Below, in pieces: positions 44,972-58,654 of a stretch of 64,000 bases of DNA. The stretch lies in NCBI GenBank assembly GCA_015680685.1, contig MNCI01026645.1, forward strand, positions 5,867 through 69,866. Reading direction: 5' to 3'. Source of the stretch: Gnetum montanum. Its lineage: Eukaryota; Streptophyta; Gnetopsida; Gnetales; Gnetaceae. The notes below the pieces were generated by a model. That model saw only the letters and a list, made by a program, of their open reading frames with translations. It did not search any database and was not told the origin of the DNA. The position numbers were made by a program, and so were the translations under genes. Positions within the stretch are counted from its first letter, which is position 1; every line of letters starts with the position of its first letter.

Positions 44972-45408
44972 AAATTACTAAAAGAAAATATTTTTTGTAT
45001 CTTAATTAAAAGTTAAACTATATAACTTTAAAGAAATGGGGTAACTAAAATTCAAAACATAACTATAAATTCAAAAAACTCAAATTGGAAAATTATAAAT
45101 TCACATTACCAGCTTCCAACACATGTGTGAAAAAACATGACTAAGTATAATTGAAATACTTAGCTCTATATTAAGCAAAAGATATCATGACCTAGATGAA
45201 TCATAACTTACACTAGCTTGCCTACTTATATCTCGAGCAAGTCTACCTATTCTAATAAGTAAATATTTCTAGTCTTCTCCTCATCTAATAGTTGTTGATA
45301 ATATTCCTTATTCAAGAAAAGGCTTACATTGATCTCTTCTTCGTTTCTTTCAACGAGTTGAAATTAATCCAAGAGTGAAACAAAAGAAGTATGATTGAAT
45401 GGAATGCC
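44972..45408. other. No recognisable feature; left flank of copia element
   Basis: AT-rich sequence ending in the ATGCC target duplication at 45,404-45,408. Confidence 0.6.
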
Positions 45409-45699
45409 TATTATATTCAGGAACAGATAAAGAATCAAAGAAAAAGAAAAACATAGGCAACACACACATCTTTGTGTGGCGTTTAAGCAAGCACACTGCT
45501 AAAAATGCATGAGAATTGTTATTAAATAATTTTTGCTAGATACAATTATGGTTATAGGAACATTTTTGGGCTATTATGAAAGAGAACGGAAAATGGACCA
45601 GAACCACTAACTGCTGGAACCAGTAACTACTGCTAACTATTTTTCATTGCTGCTAACTGGTTTGGACCCATGTTGGATTAGTCACCACATAACTTAACA
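45409..45699 (-). repeat. 3' LTR of copia element
   Basis: On plus it begins TATTATATTCAGG (family TG is TA here) and ends CTTAACA. The purine tract CCAAGAGGGAGAT on the minus strand (plus 45,700-45,713) abuts it. Confidence 0.92.
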
Positions 45700-45792
45700 A
45701 TCTCCCTCTTGGAGACGGATCAAACAAAAAACTCTTACTCCCTTGCTTATTTCACAGATGCTATTAATCCCACAAATGATGCCTCCTCATTG

Positions 45793-48700
45793 CTAACCAT
45801 GGAGGCCTGCTAAGGTTGTGCAAAGTTTCAGCTTAGCAAAGGTGAATGCCTTGGTTAGCATGTCTGCAGGGTTGTTTGAACCAGGAATCTTCCTCAGCAA
45901 TAATGTTCCATCATCTATCAATTCTTCGATATGATGATACCTTAGCTAAATGTGTTTGGATTTGAAATGGAAGACTAGATTTTTAACTAGATGTATGGCA
46001 CTTTGACTATTAGTGAAAAGCTCATTTTTGTCATGTGTCTTACCCAATTCTTTTAGAAGACCCTTCAACCATATCATCTCTTTTCCAGGTTTTGAGATAG
46101 CCATATATTCTACTTTTGTGGTTGAAAGAGTAATGTTGTACTGAACTCGAGACATCCAGCTCACAACCGTGTTGCCCATGGTAAAGAGACAACCAGTGGT
46201 ACTCTTCCTGCTATCCAAGTCACCTCCCAAATCCACATCAGAAAAACCCTGTACAGTAATGCTGCTCCATTTAAAAAAAAGTGTCATACTTGAAGTTCCT
46301 TTCAAATATCTTAGGAGCCACTTTATAGCTTCCCAATGCTCCCTTCCTTGATCAGACATAAACTTGCTAACAACTCCCACTGCATGAGCTATGTCTGGCC
46401 TAGTACATACCATAGCATACATCAAGCTTCCAAATACTGAAGCATAAGGTACTTTGGCCATGTGATTTCTCTCCTCATCTGTCTTTGGTGCCGACTCCTT
46501 GGAGAGATGAACATGGCTAGGAGTATTTTTGATCTTAGCATCTTGAAGACTAAAATTTTTTAGCAACTTTCCTATGTACTTTTCTTGAGATAGCTTTAGC
46601 AATCCCCCTGATCTATCTCTAGATATTCTCATCCCAAGTATTTTCTTAGTTGGCCCCAAGTCTTTCATCTCAAATTCTCTTGCCAAATACTACTTTATGC
46701 TATTGATCTCCTTCATGCTAGTCCCTGCAACTAGCATATCATCAACATATAACAACAATATTATATAATAGTCATTAGTATTCTTGAAATAGTAGCACTG
46801 ATCCATCTCACTTAGAACAAAGCCATTTTTACACATAAATCCATCAAAATTTTTGTACCATTGCCTTGGAGCCTGCTTCAACCCACACAAGCTTTTCTTC
46901 AATTTACACACGAGATTTTCCCTCCCTGGAACTTGGAAGCCTTCTGGTTGTGTCATGTAAATTTCTTCTTCGAGGTCATCATGTAGAAATGCAGTTTTGA
47001 CATCTAGCTGCTCTAGATGCAAATCATCAATAGCCACAATACTTAGCACTACTGTAATAGTAGACAACTTTACTACAGGTGAAAAAATTTCTGTGTAGTC
47101 AATTCCCTTTTTCTGTTGGAAACCCTTAACTATTAACCTTGCTTTGTATCTTTTGCTACCATCATATTCTTCCTTGACCCTGTACACCCACTTATTTTGC
47201 AATGCCTTCTTTCCTTCTGGCAACTCAGTTAGTGTCCATGTCATATTTTTGTCGAGTGACTTCATCTCATCTCTCATAGCCACCTCTCACTCAACACAAT
47301 CTGTTGCCTACATTGCTTCATCCAAAAATTCTAGTTCTCTAGCATCAGTCAACAATAAGTAATGTAATGAGGGAGAGTACCTTTCCCTAGGCTTTGGTGT
47401 TCTTGTAGACCTTCTCAACTGAGGCTCTGGTGTGGCTGTTTCTACAATGTCATTTTCATTTTTAGCTATCCTATTTCCAAGATTTTCTTGAGTCCTTCCA
47501 TCCACATCCCTCTCAGATATCTGTTCCAGTTTAGCCTTCTCACATTCCTTTTCTTGCTTCCCTGCAAAGTTGGTTTCTAAACCAAGCCTATCCTTGTACG
47601 TCATGTGTTCATTAAAAATGACATCCCTGTGTCTGATAATTTTCCTATTTTGATCATCCTAGAAACGATAACCAAAATTATTGGAACCATAGCCAATAAA
47701 ATAACATTTCTTGGCTTTAGGATCAGGCTTAATTCTATGATTTGAATCAATATGCACATATGAGACACACCCAAAAATTTCCAAATGTGAAAGATTTACC
47801 TCCTTTCAAGTCCATACCTCCTATGGTATTCTAAACTCCAATGGAAAGGAAGGTGCTCGATTAATGAGGTAGCCTGCTGTGTTAACTACATCTACCCAAA
47901 AGAACTTTGGTAGCCCAGAGTGTATTCTCATGCTCCTAGCTCTTTCATTCAAGGTTTTTTTCATCCATTCAGCAACATCATTTTACGCTGGCATTCTTGG
48001 AACTAGCTTGATCCTCCTGATCCCATTTTCTGAATAGAAATTCTTGAATTCTTGGCTGTCATATTCCCCTCCATTATCTAAGTTTAGACATTTTATTTTT
48101 AAACCAGTCTGATTTTCTAATTCAGCTTTCCACCTTTTAAAAGTAGCAAACACATCAGATTTATTTTTCAGAAAATAAACCCATACCTTCCTAGTGGAAT
48201 CGTCAATGAAGGTGACATAATAGCTTGAGCCTCTAAGAGACTTCACTGGAGCTAGCCCCCATACATCTGAATGCACCAGTTCAAGCTTTTTAGTCTGTGA
48301 TATCCTCCCTATCTTTGAGAAAGTAACTTGTTTTTGCTTCCCATAAACATAATATTCACACAAGCCAACATCATCAAACTTAAACTTTGGTAACTTTCCC
48401 TTTGAAGCCAACAACTTCATACCTTTTTCGCTCATGTGCCCAAGTCTTCGGTGGCATAGGACTAAATCACCATCATAGTTAGCAACTGCAACTGCATATT
48501 TCTTTGTTGTATTCATGTACAATGTTTCCACCTTACTGCCTTGTGCAACAACCAAGTTTCCCTTGGTAATCTTCCATGATCTATCACCAAATGTTGTTGT
48601 ATACCCATCCAAATCCATCTGACTCATGGAGATTAAATTTTTCTTAAGTCCTGGAACATGTCTTACATCTTGCAATTTCCATTGCATCCCTTGGGTGGTC

Positions 48701-49695
48701 TTTATTTGAACTTCACCCTTCCCCACAATATCCAAAGGTTCATCATCTGCAAGATAAACATTTCCAAACTTCCATGCAACATAATTGTGTAACAATTCCT
48801 TGCATGGAGTGGAGTGGAATGAAGCACCTGAATCTAGAATCCAAGATTCAATGGGATTTTCCACACAAAAAATTAAAGTATCAGCAATAATCTCCTCTGC
48901 TACATTCACTGATTCATCATCTTGAGTTTGATTTTTCTTCTTCTTTGGTGCCCTGCACTGATTTCTAAAGTGACCCTTCTTGTCACAATTCCAGCAAACA
49001 ACTTCCCTATGATTTTTAGATTTTCCTCTGCCTCTGGACTTCGATCTACCATTACCATGGTTTTGACCACGTTGTGATCTCCTACCTATGCTTTCTGTAT
49101 TCAAAGCAAACCCTGAGGATTCTCTTGATTCCCTTCTACGAATTTCCTCGCTAAGAATCAAGTCTCGAATATCATTCAACTTTAATTTTAACGTACCTGA
49201 TGAGCTACTCACAACATTCACTGTTGCAGACCAGCTCTGTGGCAAAGATGATAGAAAAATCAATACCTAGATTTTGTCCTCAAATGTGATCTCCGCTAAA
49301 TTCAATTGACTAATTATCGTATTGAATTCATTGATGTGATTTGTAACTGATGCACCTTCACCCATCTTCAAATTGAACAACCGATGCATCAAATATACCT
49401 TATTTGTAGTAGATGGCTTTTCATACATACTTGAAAATGTTTTCATTAAACCTGTAGTGGTTATCTCATTAACATTGTTGAATGCAACGTTTCTTGCCAA
49501 TGTCAATCTAATCACACCAAGTGCCTAGCAATCTAAGAGATTCCAATCTTCGTAATCCATTTGATCTGGCTTCTTCCCTAGCAGCGGTTCATACAACTTC
49601 TTTTGATACAGATAATCTTCAATCTGCATCTTCCATAACCCAAAGTCTATTCCATCGAATTTTTCTATCCAGACTATCCCATCCTCAGATGCCAT
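45793..49695 (-). pseudogene. Copia gag-pol polyprotein, single frame with ten stops
   Basis: From Met at 49,695 to TAG at 45,793 the frame is exactly 1,301 codons with no net indel. Gag: MASEDGIVWIEKFDGIDFGL onward, zinc knuckle CWNCDKKGHFRNQC (about 49,003-48,962). Protease: WILDSGASFH intact (about 48,848). Integrase: LCHRRLGHMSEKGMKLL, with the zinc Cys pair reading LCEYYVYGK, so the second Cys and nearby His are lost; core HSDVWG, FIDDSTRKVWVYF, LDNGGEY. Reverse transcriptase: KKALQNKWVYRVKEEYDG, KARLIVKGFQQKKGIDY, LLYVDDMLVAG. RNase H ends DMLTKAF. Internal stops (after LLDC, EDKI, RMPA, FRIP, EVWT, GYRF, DEAM, DCVE, NSIK, SKHI) are seven TAG, two TGA and one TAA, mostly at expected Gln or Trp. 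The copia lineage looks Tnt1/Tork-like, from memory. Confidence 0.93.
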
Positions 49696-49710
49696 TACTC
49701 CCACTGATCT

Positions 49711-49725
49711 GTTGCTTCGATACCA
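49711..49725 (-). promoter_or_regulatory. Primer binding site of copia element
   Basis: Minus-strand TGGTATCGAAGCAAC, two bases inside the 5' LTR, resembles the initiator-Met tRNA site TGGTATCAGAGC with two differences. Confidence 0.8.
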
Positions 49726-49727
49726 GT

Positions 49728-50018
49728 TGTTATATTCAGGAACAGATAAAGAATCGAAGAAAAAGAAAAACACAGGCAACACACACAGCTTTGTGTGGCA
49801 TTTAAGCAAGCACAACGCCAAAAATGCATGAGAATTGTTATTAAATAATTTTTTCTAGATACAATTATGGTTACAAGAATGTTTTTGGGCTGTTATGGAA
49901 GAGAATGGAAACTGGACCAAAACCACTAACTGATGGAACCAGTAACTACTGCTAACTATTGGTCACTGATGCTAACTAGTTTTGACCTGTGTTGGATCAA
50001 TCACCACATAACTTAATA
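49728..50018 (-). repeat. 5' LTR of copia element
   Basis: On the element's strand it begins T-A-TTAAGTTATGTGG (TGTTAAG in the partner) and ends CTGAATATAACA. It is followed on plus by the ATGCC duplication. Confidence 0.93.
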
Positions 50019-50023
50019 ATGCC

Positions 50024-51772
50024 AATCTCTAGTTTTTTGAAAAAAATTAAGGTTTAGAGGCTTTGGAAAGTTCCAACTCTTCACATATTCTTCTTTGAAC
50101 TCATTGTCTTTCCTTGATGCTAAACCCCCCTTTTATTAGTGGCTCTTCCTCCTTAAATATTCCTTTCTTTCTTCTTTTTCTATTGGGATCCTCAAGGCTC
50201 TTTGTATCCCTCATCCATTTAGCTTCATTCTAAATTATCTATACACATAAGACCACATTATATCAAAAGAAAACATTAAGGTTCATTTAGAAAAAGATGA
50301 GGGGAAGGGTTGGAAATATTAAGAGTTTAGTTATCATTACATAACTGAAGATAATATTCTAAAACTATGCAACAAAGAATTGAAACATTTATCATACATG
50401 AACTTTTTTTAAAATTTAGACTAATCAAAATTTATTCATATTCAGGAAGGAAATAGCTATGTGCCATTACATTAATGTCATTTTGCATAGTTGTAAAGAT
50501 GTGAGGTGTAATAGCACCCAAGTAAGATGTCGCTCGATCTCAAAAACATTGTACACATCCAATGTATCCTTTGTACTAAATGTCTTGTAGGATGCTTAGG
50601 TCAATGACAAGTGTAGTAGGTGTCTATTCACTAACACCTTCATCTTAGCTTATCCTAAACTTTCAAATTTTCCACCACCACCACTTCACTAGCACCGATG
50701 AGCTCTAATGACAATGGAAACAAGGAGTCTTAGCAAATTACTAGAATAAATAATAAGGTACCAATATAGATAGCAATACTAAGCAATAAGATTTGGATGG
50801 TAAGTAGATAAAGTGTGGAATGATTTATCACATTGATAGTGATGACACTTTCAAGTGTGGGCCTAGTTTTGGTGCCATCCGAGAGGTGGATTCTATCATA
50901 GATGATAATCTCTTAAGAAGGGAGGTTTTCATTCACTACAATGTAGAGATCACACTCATAATATTTTCCAACAATGGCTACCTCTTTTAATTCATCAGTT
51001 CATTTATGAATGCAACCTTGGCTCATTATCTCAAACTATAGGAAGAAACCCAAGAATTAAGAGCAAACCACAATCATGAAAATGAAGATAAAAAAATAAA
51101 AAATTCCAATCCAAATGAAAGCAAGTGTTTGCAGAAAGCAATAGATATAAGATTAAGTACAACACAAGTGATCAACTAAGGTTCAAGGAGCCTACAATTG
51201 CAAAAGGAATAGTTGTTGAGATCTATAAAATATAGGATGGGAGAGGAGACTGAGGATATGAAATTGGATAATCCCACATAGTCAAATGAGTTGTGGAGAT
51301 AGCTTTGCATAGAATCAATATGAGTAAAGAGAGTAAGAGAACCAACAGAATTGAGGAGGCTAGGATTTGTAAAGAAAGAGACCCTATATAGTAGAATTGC
51401 AAACTTTTCTTAGAATTGGCTTTCTTCAAAAGCATGATTTTAATTCATCATGATAAGTGTTGTGAAGGATATGGATTTCTACAAGTTTTTTTCTCATGTT
51501 TTGCTACTCTACTTGCATCTATTTGATGCTACTACTATAGCTACATCCAACCTTGCAAACAAGAGTCTTTTCACCATCTTACCAACCACAAAAACAAGAC
51601 TCTTTTCATCATCTTTTCATAAAGCAAGTAGAAAAAAATTCTTTATTACTAGCCAAGTAACCATAATACTCTTATTTTTCACTTTGCACAACCTATACCT
51701 TGTATGGATTTATTGTTTAATAATATTCAACACACTTAGCTAAGCTAAGTCCCTGGAAATGCATGTCAATAA
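50024..51772. other. No recognisable gene between copia and family A LTR
   Basis: AT-rich. The open stretch 51,450-51,743 lacks any known domain and is not called. Confidence 0.5.
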
Positions 51773-52620
51773 TGAGTAGTGGGTATCCACTATGCCGAAC
51801 CATATGAATCACTAGCATTCACTAGCAATTTGGTTGAAGTCTATAGACTTAGTTACCTAAGTTGCTAATATTTCTAAATAGTAAATTATGTAGTTTCAAG
51901 TTGTTGTCTTCTCAATCCATACTTGTGTCTAACTATGCAAATAGTTAAGGCCTAAAATGTTTGTTTTTATAATTTTTTATTATATTTTTCACCTAGGTAT
52001 TTGATAATGAAATGAAGATTTAATGATTGAATTAATTAACTAATTTACTAACTAACTATCCTAACATAGAGTATCCATTTCCATTTTTCGTACACATCCT
52101 AAACTTATATTAATATTGTTGGGTTACCAAGTGTATACTGCTGGGAGTACCAAGTATCCACTACTAGGATTACCAAGAATTAATACATCATGCTCAAAGT
52201 GGTCATATTCATGTGTTTATGATTAATTTCATTAATTACTTAAGAATATAAATGTAAATTTCATCTAAAGTAAAGTACAACAAAATAATAGTAAACTAGT
52301 CTAAGTGCTACAATGGATGTAGGAAATCTCAATTTTATTACTGATCATGCTAATGTGTCTAGGCACATGAGCACTTGAATAAAATGTCATACAATCTTGC
52401 AAATCCACACTACATATACTTAGAGAAAAGAATATTCTAACTCTTGAAGGAAGAAACTACAAGAGTTTAACTAAGACGAAGATTGAAAGATGTCATAAAT
52501 GCAAAGGGTATGGACATTTATATATGCAATGACTGCACCAACGTCAACATACCTACATCAATGCATCCTAGCATGTGTTGACGAGGCTATGTTGATGTAC
52601 CCTGTATTATTGAGTGTTCA
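51773..52620 (-). repeat. 3' LTR of family A, minus copy (848 bp)
   Basis: On the minus strand it starts TGAACACTC right after CTCTGGGGGTTTGA and ends CCACTACTCA. It aligns with 27,261-28,190 throughout, including CTTGTAGTTT and GTGATTC-TATGGTT near the end. TATA-like TGCATATATAAATG lies at about 52,519-52,532, with TTGATGTAG/CTACATCAA-type motifs upstream of it, as in the plus copy. Confidence 0.8.
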
Positions 52621-52767
52621 TCAAACCCCCAGAGTAACTAACTATAACTAACTCTAGGTGTTGGACTATATGACTTTTAAAAAAATAAGTATCCTTGATA
52701 ATAAAATTGGATACTTAGATAAAACTATAGTAGGTTCCTATTGAATAATCAAATATGAGATGAATTC

Positions 52768-55620
52768 TCAAACTATTTCTAGAGGTGAAGGCTTCTGTGG
52801 TTTATATGGTCCTTCATATCATCCCAATACTACTGGTGGCTAAGGCTATTCTACTAGTACCACTACTTCCATTGGAAGTTTGAATGCATCTAGAAGTGCT
52901 TTTATTTTCTTCTCATTTCTCCATGGGTCATACACATTCTAGGCTTCTTTGCTTATATGGGCTTGTGCAAGAATCTCCCATGGGCATGACATTAAAGGAA
53001 ATAATTCCTTTAGATTGATAAACTAGGTTGTGAAGATTTTTATGTTCAATGTGAAATGTCTTGACAAGGTTCTACAGCTCCTGGTAGTCATTCATCCTTC
53101 GTACCAGATTATTAGCAATGAATCATTGATCGGTGAATCTACTTTTGAGAACTTCAAGCTTCACATTGGTTGTCTCTAACTTTTTTTTTGTCTCTATGTA
53201 AAGCTTGAATTCCACCTCATAGAGTAGGTAGCAACTGGTAACCTATTTCTCCAACTCTGATCTTGGCCTCCCTATTGTCACCATTGCTAAATTTGCATAA
53301 GAAAGGTTGGTAAGCTTCATATACTCTATCATCTCATAAATTTGTAGCTCTTTCAGGCATATTTCTACTTTCTTTGATGTGTTCAGTCCATGAAAGATGG
53401 ACTACCATACATCCACTCTCTTTTGGAGTTGTTGGAGGACCTCATTCATTTTTACCTTTCCTAATCTTATTGCATTATCATTGATCTCCTTGAGGAGCTT
53501 GACCTAATCCTTATAGTGATTCTTCATCGATTTAAATTTAAAGGTTTCATTCTTCTAAGTGGCTACCTCAATTGTTGTCTTTTGCCAAAGAGCATGAACT
53601 TTCTTCATCAAGAGATTATGATTTTCTACCACCAACCTCCTCAAATGCAAGTTGACCTTAGCAACCTACTCCTACTGCTAGTGTAAAAACTTAATCATTT
53701 GTTCTTTCTATTGCTTAGCATTTCACAAGTAGTGATTATCCTTGGTAAGGACTAAGTTCTTCTTGTGAATATATGATAGATCCTTGTCAATGTTTTTCGC
53801 ATGACCTCAAACATGTATGCAACTAATATTATCATCTTCTTCACATTTTTGGCCATCTAAAGCTTTTGTTGAAGTTGTTGGGAAGCTTCATCTCATGTCA
53901 ACTTTGGCTTAAGAATTATAGGATTAGAGAGATGGGCTTTCAAATTAGCAACTTCAGTGACTAACCATTGAATGGTTGTGGTGGCCTCCTCTAGCTGTAT
54001 GTTGACAATCATCAATTTGTCCCTTATCTTGAGTAGCTATGACTGTCTTATTGTGATTTCATCTAGAAGATCAAAGATCTCCAAGAGTGGTTTCCTGGCT
54101 CCAACTAGTCTTTCCAACACCTCCTCATGTTGGGTTGCCCTCATCCAACCACTTCCTACTCTTGCAAACATATGGATGTGTGTCATGATAGTGATGTTTA
54201 GTGCAAATGGTATAGGAGCATTTAGGACCATTACCCTATCAACCACCACCTCTATTGCTATCTCTTGGTCCTTATGTTACATTACTAGGATCGTTGCCCT
54301 CTCACCTTTCTCCAACCTGATGGAGAAGGCAGTAGAATTTCTTGAAATCTCAGGCAATGTTTATCTAATAATGAACTTTGTGACCTCATTGACACTTAGA
54401 TTGGACTTGGTGGGTGCCTAGTTCCTTTGTGTTGAGAATAGTAGGGTCATTTCACTATCCAATCAACTAATGGCCCTTATAACCTTGTTGAGATGGCTCA
54501 TGGATGAATAGTAAATAGATGACTCCCCACCACTTGTAGAGCCCTACTATTGCTACAACTACTAATTTTAAAGTTTCTTGAGTCTTTAAATAATTATAAG
54601 AATCTTTGGTGTAGTCACTAAAGGTGTTAGTGTTGGTGGTGGCAGCTACTCTTGGTTTTGAAACTTAGCTATTACCTTATCCTTCATCATCTCCTACGAG
54701 GATGTGGTAGGATTGTGGTGAATCACATCATTGGAATAGTGAGCTATTCCTTTCCTTTTACATAACTTATGAATGAAACATGGAAAGGGAAGTGTCTTCT
54801 TATCCTTCTTAATTTTCTTGAAGCATTTTTTAATCTCTAGGAAAATGAGTTAGGGTAGGTTAATTGGAAATTTCCCACTTAGGGTAATGCATGCTTAAGC
54901 AAAGAAATTTGTCACCTTACTAGACCTCACCATTGGATCTAGGTGATGGGTTGTAATATTAACATATGCTTTCTTTGCCTTTGTGAGAGCATTGTACTCC
55001 TTTTGGTCCACCCCATAACATCACTGCACTAACTCCTTTTTGGCTTCTAGGTTTACGAGGATTAATAGCTCGACCAATTTTTCCCCTATGTTAGGCAAAT
55101 TAAGGGCCTTCACTATGGCCAAAACTAAGTAAGAGATGATAATCTTCTTTATTTTCACCAACATATCTTCTTACCCATTATTCTAGAACAAGTAAGTCTC
55201 TCCCATGTATCATTCTCTGCTATTAGAGAGAATGGGCCATAAGGGAGACCCCTATAGTTTTTTCTGGACCTCCTTAGGTGCTAGCACCAAGAAGGATCCA
55301 AAATTTGTTTGTTGGAGAATAGAACTTTGAATTTCTTTGGTCCTAATGTATTCCAAACAAGCCTACGTGAGGGTGGCCTCGAGATTAGGCCTTGGCCTAG
55401 GGTTCTTGTGTTGCCTAGATTAGTCTATCTATATAGTGGGAATCTGTTGAATAGATTTCACATCGAGCTCCTCATGAAGAGATCCTATGAGATGAGTGGC
55501 CTTAGCTGCTTGCACTTGAGGCTACTATGGTTGTTGCTACTATTGGTTCCTTCCTCCTGGGAGTTGCTTTTCCATTGGTTGTGAAGGCTCTCCTACTTGT
55601 GATCCTCGTTTTGGTACCAT
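52768..55620 (-). pseudogene. Long 3' ORF of family A, minus copy
   Basis: The interval from ATG (55,620) to TGA (52,768) is exactly 951 codons, and the ends agree with the plus copy (Met-Val/Ile-Pro-Lys start; Pro-rich tail ending Ile-Val then stop). Shared features: NNG/NNR block before VKIKK, LNLPNIGEKLVELLI, KTLPFPCFIHKLCKRKGIAH (about 54,805-54,745), and KALLDAFKLPMEV near the end. The second half is predicted coiled coil. It has many stops, mostly TAG, but the frame is largely kept. Selection once acted on this protein, since two diverged copies keep the same layout. Function is unknown; the position suggests an env-like or accessory role, and no membrane anchor is evident. Confidence 0.65.
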
Positions 55621-57575
55621 TTGTAACCACAAACATAACACATGATTAGATTTTTAGTTCATAACCTTAATAATTTAAATACCTATTTTTTAGATTGATG
55701 TATAGTTATTGGTTGTTATGAATTGATCATTTGAATGCTTGTTTAAGATATAAGTTAAGTGTATTATTTTATTCATTAGCTATCATAGTTTGTTTATTGG
55801 TCTTAATTCTTTATGGTGATTACTTTAACATTATTTTAATTACTTCACTATGGAAAGTTAGAAATTTTTTTCAAAGATTTCCACAAAAAACTAAAGGTTG
55901 GTATCCCCACAATGTAAAGCTTACCTCTGGTAGCACAAGTATTGATAAACAAGTGAAAATAGATTAACGATTTATGAGTTAGAAGCTTGGAATGTTCTTG
56001 GGCTCTGAAAACTACAAAAAAATTCTCTAGCTCTATTTTTAAATGATGAAAAAAATGCGCTAAGTGTTGTACATATATATAGAATTTTTATACTATGTCG
56101 ACAGGGTTGTGCCAAATCATCCCACTATGCTGACAAGGCTGCATTAATGTAGCTATACATAGCTATTTTTCACATTATGAAATGGGGGAATTTCATATGA
56201 GTTTTGAAATGAAACAAGAGCCCAATGAAAGCTAGAATAATGGAGAATAATAACAACAACATAGAAAATGATAGGTTTAGCTTAGGAAAAGTAGTTGGAG
56301 CACAGTTGGACAAAGCTATGATGACAGATAGAGAAAAATTAGATGATTATTGAAATGATTGATAAAATAAGTGATCTTGGATATGGGATTCAACTAAAAT
56401 TAGACAAAAGGGATGATGCAAGTGAATCCTTCCCAAAGTAGGCATAGGCCTCATGTGGACCGTAAGGATGATGAATGGTTGAGTTAACTTAAATCTTGTA
56501 GTTATAAACAATCATCCAAGGGTTATATGATCTAGAAACAAACTAGATAATTTCCCATGGCATGAAGCAATGAGATGGTAAACCATGAATGAATAAATGG
56601 TAGAAAGAGGAATGTCGAAGAGATGATCAACATCCTAAATAGACAAGGTTCTTAGTAGAAATTGTAATTAAGAGGGATTTATACCTATCTGCTCTAAGTA
56701 AAAACCAAGTCCATTTTATTTTCAATGACCTCCCATTGACATATGCACTTTGAACATTGATTGTAAGTTTAGGATAATTCTAAGGAGTAACCAATCACTC
56801 CAAGAGAAGAAGAAAAAGGAAGAAGAAAGTAGAGAGGGCCTTAGTTAGAGAGGTGTATTTAGGCATGGGTAACATTGTTTTCACCCTCATAACTAGTGCT
56901 TGCAGCTTATTATTTAGTCTAATGGATGTGCTTTGAATTTTCGTGTTATTTTTCTTTTAATTTTTTTTCTTTTCTTTAATAGGAATCATACCATGCAAAG
57001 ACATGCTTCCTTGTATGGTTGATAGTAGGAGTGATGGTATACCAATGGAGTATCATAAAATCTTAAGAATGATGTTAATAGAAACCATATCAAATCCTCT
57101 TAAGGTCATAGCCTATTCAATTCCCACTTGGTCCTTTCCCAGTCTATTAAGTATCAATATCATTGATTACATTATTAAGTTCTAACGTCAAAGAACCTTA
57201 TGATTTCAAGATATTGATTTTTCATAAAACATATGGAATAGGTGGATGTCATGATCTCATTGCGTAATACTACCAAAAAATTGATAGAATATAAGTAGAT
57301 TACATGTTCCAAAGATAAAAATTGATCTTTTGTTTAATTAATCATAATAGTAATAACTTTCTTTAATACTTCCTAGAATTGCACTAACAATAACAAAATA
57401 CAAGATTTCCAATAAACTTGGATGAAAGTCATGAAGAAATAGAAAGAAAAGGAAAAATATATAGAATTAACAAGAAAATAGGCAAGGAAATGGAAAACAG
57501 ATAAAGAACAATGTAAAAAAAAAGTGAAAATTTGGTGAACCTCATCAAGATGTTAGTTTTAGATGGCCATCTCCC
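55621..57575 (-). other. Spacer between integrase and 3' ORF, minus copy
   Basis: Non-coding. It contains on the minus strand a GTCGACATAGTATAAAAATT block followed by TCTATATATATGTAC (plus about 56,068-56,105), matching the TATA-like block of the plus copy at about 23,720-23,745. Confidence 0.55.
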
Positions 57576-58640
57576 ACAACTATGTTGAGAGGAGGAGATT
57601 TGAAAAATAGAGTGAGCCTATTTCAATGTAGAGGTATTATTGTTATTGACTAATTTAGGTTACATGAATGGATTAACTTGTTGTATGTTTACCAATAGAT
57701 GTTTGTGAGAGCTTGATGGGTTGTATATGATCATGACTCTAGAAGGAAAAGGTGCATATATGATATAAGATCCTTTCCATAACATTTGGAATTTAGTGCA
57801 TTTTGGCACATGCATGGGATTTTAGTAAGGAACCTTATCGTCTAGCTAAAATTTAACTCTTCTTATCCATACATCATGATGTCATTTGGAATGTGCCTTG
57901 TGCACTTCATTCAGCATCAAGGCTACTTATTAATTTGTATCCAGTACAGTAAGCGTTATTAGTCATTCTTTATTGTGCTAGATCAATGTTAAGGTCAAGC
58001 TCATAAACTATTGTGAGTGTACAAAGTTCAGCCTAGATTGAAAATTTGGGTAACTTTCCATACACCAACTCATTGGGAAAGTAGCCTATAAAAAGCTTCC
58101 AAGTTTATGGATATGTTCAAAGAGCATCACTAAGTTTGGTACTCCAATCCTTCCAATATCTAGTGATTTTTCATGTTAGGATCCTAGTGATATCCCTATT
58201 AGTAACTTCAGCTTGACCATTAGTTTGGGATTAATAGGGAGTTTTGAGTTTATGTTGCACCCGCAAGTATTTCATGATTTTCCAAAAAGTAATTCTTGTG
58301 AAGTGGATCCCACTATCAGAAATGAGTGCCCTAGATACACCAGACCTATTTATCAGTTATTATTGTACAAACTGTGCTATAGTGGTGGATGTATAGTCTA
58401 ATACTATTATAACTTCAACCCACTTGGTGTAGTAATCAACATCAATAATAATGTAAGCCTTCTTCTCTGACATGGGAGTGATGAGTGCCATGAAGTTGAT
58501 GCCCTAAAGCTTAAAAGGCTCTAATGGTTGATTTGCTAAACAAGTCTTGTTGTTGTCTTGGTGTGTTGAAGTCTATGATGTATTAGTTTGAAGCTATGTT
58601 TTTATGAAAGTTGATGCAATAAAGGCTTGGTTCAAAGAAT
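57576..58640 (-). pseudogene. Integrase, family A minus copy
   Basis: The core reads INFMALITPMSEKKAYIIID, then VDYYTKWVEVIIV (about 58,440-58,400), SRALISDSGIHFTRITFWK (about 58,330-58,275), and NGQAEVTNRDITRIL (about 58,220-58,180). All three catalytic acidic residues (D, D, E) are present, unlike in the other two family fragments here. Downstream there is LFIGYFPNELVYGKLPKF, then a decayed C-terminal part. Stops and frameshifts occur, and the zinc-binding end near 58,600 is decayed and abuts the next element. Confidence 0.75.
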
Positions 58641-58654
58641 ATTTCTTTGCTTTT

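Larger units (their letters stand above)
45409..50018 (-). mobile_element. Ty1/copia retrotransposon, complete, minus strand (4,610 bp)
   Basis: Two 291-bp LTRs, primer binding site, one gag-pol frame, polypurine tract, and a perfect 5-bp target duplication ATGCC (45,404-45,408 and 50,019-50,023) define both ends. Domain order protease, integrase, reverse transcriptase, RNase H is that of Ty1/copia. By my count the LTRs differ at about 30 of 291 sites (near 90% identity), mostly transitions, so the insertion is old. It is the youngest-looking complete element in the window. Confidence 0.95.

Noticed and set aside
44324-45016. 230-codon open frame across the N gap
   Set aside because: Artefact: almost entirely unknown bases.
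45793-49695. Possibility that TAG encodes Gln (genetic code change)
   Set aside because: Trp positions also read TAG/TGA and Arg positions read TGA in these elements; decay by transitions explains all.
53972-54421. 149-codon plus-strand open frame
   Set aside because: It is antisense to the family A 3' ORF, which has a homologous copy in the expected strand.
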